A stretch of 64,000 bases of DNA from Deinococcus sp. KSM4-11. Lineage in GTDB: Bacteria; Deinococcota; Deinococci; Deinococcales; Deinococcaceae. The position numbers were made by a program, and so were the translations under genes. The stretch spans positions 1 to 64,000 of the forward strand of contig NZ_SSNX01000007.1 of NCBI RefSeq assembly GCF_004801415.1, read 5' to 3'. The notes under the pieces were generated by a model. It did not search any database. It was not told the DNA's origin and was given only the letters and a program-made list of their open reading frames with translations. Positions 60,097 to 64,000 of the stretch are shown one piece after another (within the stretch, counting starts at the first letter, position 1; the number at the start of each line of letters is the position of its first letter).

Positions 60097-61700
60097 AGGT
60101 CCTCATCCCATTCCAGCCCGCTCTGCGTGGGGGTGCGGGATCCGGCCGGGCTGCCCATCAGCCCGAACTGCTGGCACAGCCCGCGGAACCCGAAGGACAT
60201 CAGGCCGATAGCGACGGCACAGAACAGTGCCCAGAGCGGCAGTCCGTACGCGCCCTGCGACAGCGTGACGTTCACCGCGCCGCTCAATGCCCCCACGCCG
60301 GTCACGTCGCCCAGCGCGCCCAGCAGGCCGAACAGGCCCTCCAGGAACACCGGCAGCAGCAACAGGCCCATGCCGATCATCACGGCCCGCCAGTACGTGT
60401 TCCGTGCGCCGAACGCCAGGTTCAGCAGGTACAGCGGCACGGCGGCCAGCGCGGCCAGCAGCAGGAATACCAGCACCCGCATCCAGCCGCTGAACGACCG
60501 CGCCACGCCGGCCGACACCGAGTCCAGCGTGCTGGTCTCCCGACCAGCCGCCGCCGCTTCCAGGTTCGCCGTCTGCGCGATCAGGGCCTGCACGTCCGAC
60601 ACGCGCAGCGCCGAGCGGGACTGCGCGGCGGTCAGGTTGAATACCAGATCCGTGTAGCCTCGCGCGGTTCGCAGGGAGGCGGGCACTGCGGACAGCGCCT
60701 GCGTCGCCAGGGCCAGGTCAGCCCGGGCTGCCGTGTTGTCCCCGTGGCCGGCCGCCGCGAGGGCCCGGCCCAGCGCGGCGTACAGCGGCGCGGCGTCCAC
60801 GGACTGCGTCACGGCCGTCTGGGGCGTGCTGCCCGCCGTGCTGCGCGCGCCACTGACCACGGCCGGTGTCCGCACCACCACAGCGGGCGTCGGCGTGGTG
60901 CCAGGTGTGACGCGCTGCGTCCCGGTGCGCGCCGCGAGGGCCTGGGGTTCCGGTCTCAGGGTCTTGACCAGCACCGCCGTGCCCTGCCGCAGCACGGTCA
61001 GAGATGCGGCCAGATCCGTCGTCTTCCCGGACGTGAGCTGCCGCAGCGCATCGCCGAACTGGGAGACCTGCAGGCCGCTGCTCCCGGCCGTGTCCTGCAG
61101 CACCGTGAACCAGCTGGTGGCCCGCGCCAGACTGACGTAGGACGCCGTCGTCCGCTCGGCCCGCGTGTCATTCAGGGACATCATCACGCGCGAGGCTGCC
61201 GCCCGCTGGAGTCGCCACGCGACCCGTTCCGGGTGACCCGCCTTGTTCTCCTGCATGACCGCCTTCGTGCCCTCCGGACTCAGCCCGAATTCTCGCGTGA
61301 GCAGCTGCAACTGCGCCGTGCCGTTTGCGGGGCCGGTGACCAGCTGCGCGAGCGTCTGGTCGTACAGGGCCTTGCGCATCAGGCCGCGCGCCAGCATGAC
61401 CTGGGCCTCCAGTTCCGCCGGAGTTCGGCCCAGCGCCGCCCGCGAGCTCGACATGGCGTCGTCCAGCCCCGCCGCCAGCTGCCGATTGCGCAGCGTGGGC
61501 TTGAGTTGTGTGAGCGCCGTGCCCGCCGCGTCCAGCCGGGTCAGGGACGCCTGGGCCGACTGGGTGCGCACCCGTACCGCCTCATCCAGATTGCTGGCCA
61601 GTTGCTTGTATGCGCCCAGATCCTGTGCCCCGGCGGTGCCCACCAGCAGCGCGGCAACCAGCACGGGCACCCGAGTCCAACCCTGACGATTCCAGTTCAT
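60093..61700 (-). CDS. Membrane protein with helical exported domain, second gene of the Roadblock operon
   Basis: A 535-residue protein from ATG 61700 (MNWNRQGWTRVPVLVAALLVG), with a signal peptide or first membrane helix. A long helical, A/R/L-rich exported region (about 28-370) follows. Three C-terminal membrane helices (RVLVFLLLAALAAVPLYLLNL, VMIGMGLLLLPVFLEGLFGLL, PLWALFCAVAIGLMSFGF) end the chain. The start overlaps the Roadblock stop (ATGA) and the end overlaps the coiled-coil gene. It could connect the cell surface to the two cytosolic partners. Its family is not recognised. Confidence 0.8.
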   Translation of the reverse strand: MNWNRQGWTRVPVLVAALLVGTAGAQDLGAYKQLASNLDEAVRVRTQSAQASLTRLDAAGTALTQLKPTLRNRQLAAGLDDAMSSSRAALGRTPAELEAQVMLARGLMRKALYDQTLAQLVTGPANGTAQLQLLTREFGLSPEGTKAVMQENKAGHPERVAWRLQRAAASRVMMSLNDTRAERTTASYVSLARATSWFTVLQDTAGSSGLQVSQFGDALRQLTSGKTTDLAASLTVLRQGTAVLVKTLRPEPQALAARTGTQRVTPGTTPTPAVVVRTPAVVSGARSTAGSTPQTAVTQSVDAAPLYAALGRALAAAGHGDNTAARADLALATQALSAVPASLRTARGYTDLVFNLTAAQSRSALRVSDVQALIAQTANLEAAAAGRETSTLDSVSAGVARSFSGWMRVLVFLLLAALAAVPLYLLNLAFGARNTYWRAVMIGMGLLLLPVFLEGLFGLLGALGDVTGVGALSGAVNVTLSQGAYGLPLWALFCAVAIGLMSFGFRGLCQQFGLMGSPAGSRTPTQSGLEWDEDL

Positions 61701-62422
61701 GCTGCCGCCTTCAACTGCTGGAGTTCCACGAGTAACCGTCCCACATTCGATTGAGAATTCACGATGACCGCCACGCAGTACGCGCCCAACGGACGCACGC
61801 ACACCGTCCGGCCCCCCAGTTCTGCCGACAGGAGCCGCAGCGTTCGCTGCTGGAACAGCAAAGCACTCGCCGCCACCACCGCGCCCAGCCCCGGCGCCTC
61901 GCGGATGGCCCGGACGCGCAGCACCTCACCGTTCGCGCGGCACACCATCACGCCCTGCACGCCGCTGAGCCGCCCCAGCGCCTGAAGCAGGTCTTCCTGC
62001 CCCAGCGGTGAGTCCAGATCGTACGACTGTCCCGTCGAGGTCAGCGCGGAGTCCGGATCGTCGAACTCGAAATCGTCCACATCCAGGTCAAGCTGATCCC
62101 AACTGGTCGCCGTCGCGTCCGAATGCTCCTCCCACGATGCCGACGGCCCCGGCTGCGTGAACAGCGTCGGGGCCTTCACGTCCGTCGCCTCCAGCTGTCG
62201 GGACAACCCCAGCAGCTCCTGCCGCGCCCGGCCCTGCGGCAGAACCGTCGACAGCCGGGCCAGTAGCGGCCCGGACAGCACCCGCTGCATATCCGATCCC
62301 GTCACCGTATCGGGCGACAACCGCAGATCCCGCAGCGCCGTGCGCAGCATGCTCTCGGCCGCCCGATCCGAGACGAGTTTCCCGAGGGCGCGCACAATCA
62401 TGGTGTAAACGGCGTTGGTCAT
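61697..62422 (-). CDS. Roadblock/LC7-domain protein, first gene of a three-gene operon
   Basis: A 241-residue protein. An N-terminal helical domain (LGKLVSDRAAESMLRTALRD, from about 13 to 80) also occurs at the start of the coiled-coil protein two genes downstream. An acidic linker (DLDVDDFEFDDPDS) comes next, then a C-terminal domain (about 145-241) of Roadblock/LC7 type: GVQGVMVCRANGEVLRVRA, LLSAELGGRTVCVRPLG and YCVAVIVNSQSNVGRLLVELQQL. Such domains form dimers that often regulate small GTPases such as MglA. No GTPase gene is nearby. It opens an operon with ATGA-type overlaps. Confidence 0.75.
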   Translation of the reverse strand: MTNAVYTMIVRALGKLVSDRAAESMLRTALRDLRLSPDTVTGSDMQRVLSGPLLARLSTVLPQGRARQELLGLSRQLEATDVKAPTLFTQPGPSASWEEHSDATATSWDQLDLDVDDFEFDDPDSALTSTGQSYDLDSPLGQEDLLQALGRLSGVQGVMVCRANGEVLRVRAIREAPGLGAVVAASALLFQQRTLRLLSAELGGRTVCVRPLGAYCVAVIVNSQSNVGRLLVELQQLKAAA

Positions 62423-62437
62423 GGCTAACCTCTGGCG

Positions 62438-62443
62438 AGTATA
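62438..62443 (-). promoter_or_regulatory. Candidate -10 element of the Roadblock operon
   Basis: TATACT on the minus strand, with its 3' end 15 bases before the start codon at 62422. No -35 element is clear. Confidence 0.4.
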
Positions 62444-62607
62444 GAAAGCCCATGCTTACACTTTCCTCTCATCCTCACCGGGCCTGGGCTGAATGCTGCA
62501 GCTTATCCAACCCCGTCGCCCACCCCGCCACCGCCCTTTACCGTTCGCGCTCGCACGGCCCCTGATATACTCCCGGCTGCCCGCGCCTTCCGGAGCGGAA
62601 TCCACCT

Positions 62608-62684
<77 letters not shown>

Positions 62685-62698
62685 TGGTCAGCACGAGA

Positions 62699-62725
62699 AA
62701 ACCCCCACTGGACTGGTGGGGGTTT
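62699..62725 (+). terminator. Terminator after tRNA-Arg
   Basis: A perfect 10-bp stem AAACCCCCAC/GTGGGGGTTT around a 7-base loop, 14 bases after the tRNA. Confidence 0.8.
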
Positions 62726-62829
62726 GTGCGGTCTGGCGTAGTAATGGCGTAATGGCTTCAATTCAGCAGTGGCAGGCGTGAGGAACACCGCCGAAACCAA
62801 GCCGCTTAGAGTCCAGCCCGCTGGGCGAG

Positions 62830-63117
62830 CTACGACGCCCTGACGATCCTGTAACCGCTGCCTGACTTCACTGGCAGCGGCTCCGGCAGAACCGCCCCCA
62901 CCTTTCGGGCGGCGTATTCCACGGTGGCGGCCTCCTGAAGATCCGGCAGGTCGTGGGGGTCGAGTTCGACGTCGATGCCACGGAACGCGACGGGATCCGG
63001 GTGGGCCTCGCGCACCGGCACGACCACGATCCCGCGCGAGTCGTCGAAGACCGCGCCGATGATCCGGTAGTCGGGGAACTGGTCTTGCAGCGTGGCTTTC
63101 AGGGAAGCGAAATTCAT
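62830..63117 (-). CDS. Small hypothetical protein
   Basis: A 95-residue protein from ATG 63117 ([23 protein letters not shown]); the upstream in-frame GTG at 63159 would add 14 unlikely residues. Alternating strands and short helices ([42 protein letters not shown]) suggest a compact alpha/beta cytosolic protein. No family is recognised and no signal or membrane segment is seen. It lies between the tRNA and the asparagine-synthase-like gene. Confidence 0.65.
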   Translation of the reverse strand: MNFASLKATLQDQFPDYRIIGAVFDDSRGIVVVPVREAHPDPVAFRGIDVELDPHDLPDLQEAATVEYAARKVGAVLPEPLPVKSGSGYRIVRAS

Positions 63118-63239
63118 CCGGCAACCATAGGCAGGTTCAGATGAGTTCACTGTGACCATAAAGTGTTACCGGCCGCGTGCTCCACTCCACGCCGAGCGGC
63201 CGAGCCCGCCGGAACAGGGTGCCCGACATGGGAGGGTGA

Positions 63240-64000
63240 TTACGCTGGTTCCGGAAGGCGAACCGGCGTGGTGGGAACCGGGAGCCGGGCGGCCGTCAGT
63301 TCGCGGAGCACCAGCACGCGGCGCAGGAAGGTCGCGGCGTCCACCGTCTTGCGGATGGGCGCTGGCCCCAGCACGCGCAGGCCCAGCGGGGTGCGGCGCA
63401 GGCGGCCCAGCGTCTGGCGCAGGTTGCCACGCCACTGGGTACCGCGTGGCGTGGGGGCCAGGTTCAGCAGCAGGGTCTGGATGACGTCCGGGGAGATCAG
63501 GTCGTCCAGCGGACTGGGCGTGGCCTGCACACTGTCCCAGATGTCGTCACGCTGCGCGATGAGTTCCAGCTTCCAATCTGCGACGTAGCCCAGGGAACGG
63601 GCCAGGGGCACCTGCATCAGCTGCGGGTCGAGGCGGCGCAGGGCGCGCCTGAACAGGGCCTTGCGGGCCAGGAGGGGCAGGGGCAGACCGAGCGTGAAGT
63701 CCAGCAGGGCGCCGTCCAGGTAGGGCGTGTGCACCTGTGCGGTGTGCCCGGCGAAGCGGTCACGCCAGGGCAGCAGGGAGTGCGCGACGTTCACGTCGAG
63801 CATCAGGGCCATTTCCAGCTCGTACCCGTCGAACGTCTGACCGGGAGCGGCGCCCGAGTGGGCGAGGACGCCGTCCAGGGTGGCGTGCCACTGGCTTTCC
63901 AGGGCACCGAAGGTGTCGCTGCTCAGCGACCCGCGCAGCCAGCCCAGCAGCTCGTAGGATGGCGGCACCTTCTGCCGCAGCAGCTGATCCGCCCGGCCGC
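63240..64000 (-). CDS. Asparagine-synthase-like protein, C-terminal part (cut by the window edge)
   Basis: The last 253 residues or so of a protein whose start lies beyond the right edge; the frame stays open to base 64000. The phrases MLDVNVAHSLLPWRDRF, VHTPYLDGALLDFTLGLPLPLL and ALFRRALRRLDPQLM resemble the synthetase domain of asparagine synthase (AsnB), where PFLD and the following helices bind substrate. It need not make asparagine; related proteins modify sugars or peptides. The ATP-binding SGGxDS motif would lie outside the window. Confidence 0.75.
   Translation of the reverse strand, partial: GRADQLLRQKVPPSYELLGWLRGSLSSDTFGALESQWHATLDGVLAHSGAAPGQTFDGYELEMALMLDVNVAHSLLPWRDRFAGHTAQVHTPYLDGALLDFTLGLPLPLLARKALFRRALRRLDPQLMQVPLARSLGYVADWKLELIAQRDDIWDSVQATPSPLDDLISPDVIQTLLLNLAPTPRGTQWRGNLRQTLGRLRRTPLGLRVLGPAPIRKTVDAATFLRRVLVLRELTAARLPVPTTPVRLPEPA

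Overview
This window is visibly GC-rich and holds the chromosomal replication-origin region of a Deinococcus-type bacterium. The assignment rests on a 300-residue single-stranded DNA-binding protein with two OB folds, which is characteristic of Deinococcus and Thermus, on the dnaN-oriC-dnaA arrangement, on an mnmG-rsmG-parA-parB cluster, on a bacillithiol-disulfide-reductase-like flavoprotein, and on several genes that seem to be read from leaderless mRNAs. No species is claimed.

Left part (1-15.2 kb): prfB with its programmed +1 frameshift, a protein kinase, a DinB-like protein, the rpsF-ssb-rpsR-rplI cluster, rny, a leftward run (intradiol dioxygenase-like protein, MOSC, YqhA-like, TrmK-like), a translationally coupled two-component operon with a small third gene, a pentapeptide-repeat protein and tyrS.

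Origin (15.2-22.5 kb): pyk, eno, dnaN, oriC and dnaA, all leftward. oriC (19687-20049) has an AT-rich stretch, six DnaA-trios, a GC clamp and about a dozen DnaA boxes. Two smaller DnaA-box groups lie at 15.2 kb and 18.45 kb.

Middle (22.5-35.5 kb): dprA, a second two-component system, a branched-chain 2-oxoacid dehydrogenase operon (E1 alpha, E1 beta, a small membrane protein, E2), then mnmG, a small LAGLIDADG-like protein, rsmG, parA and parB, with two parS-like sites at the end of mnmG.

Right part (35.5-64 kb): VanW, a YpdA-like reductase, a possible regulon made of an AfsR/SARP-like regulator, a lipoprotein subtilase and a large VWD-domain lipoprotein, fumC, an IS982-family remnant beside a Bro-N-like ORF, an LptF/LptG-like pair, cfa, and a long leftward operon running from a Roadblock-domain protein through two uncharacterised proteins to tsaE, ackA and pta. 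The window ends with a tRNA-Arg and a truncated asparagine-synthase-like gene.

The least expected signals are two near-identical promoter-terminator micro-cassettes (7.7 and 47.75 kb), a 19-base direct-repeat site placed at the same distance from two lipoprotein starts, a domain shared by the first and third genes of the Roadblock operon, and a dnaA start that looks like an AUC codon. All calls were made by reading the sequence, without database searches.
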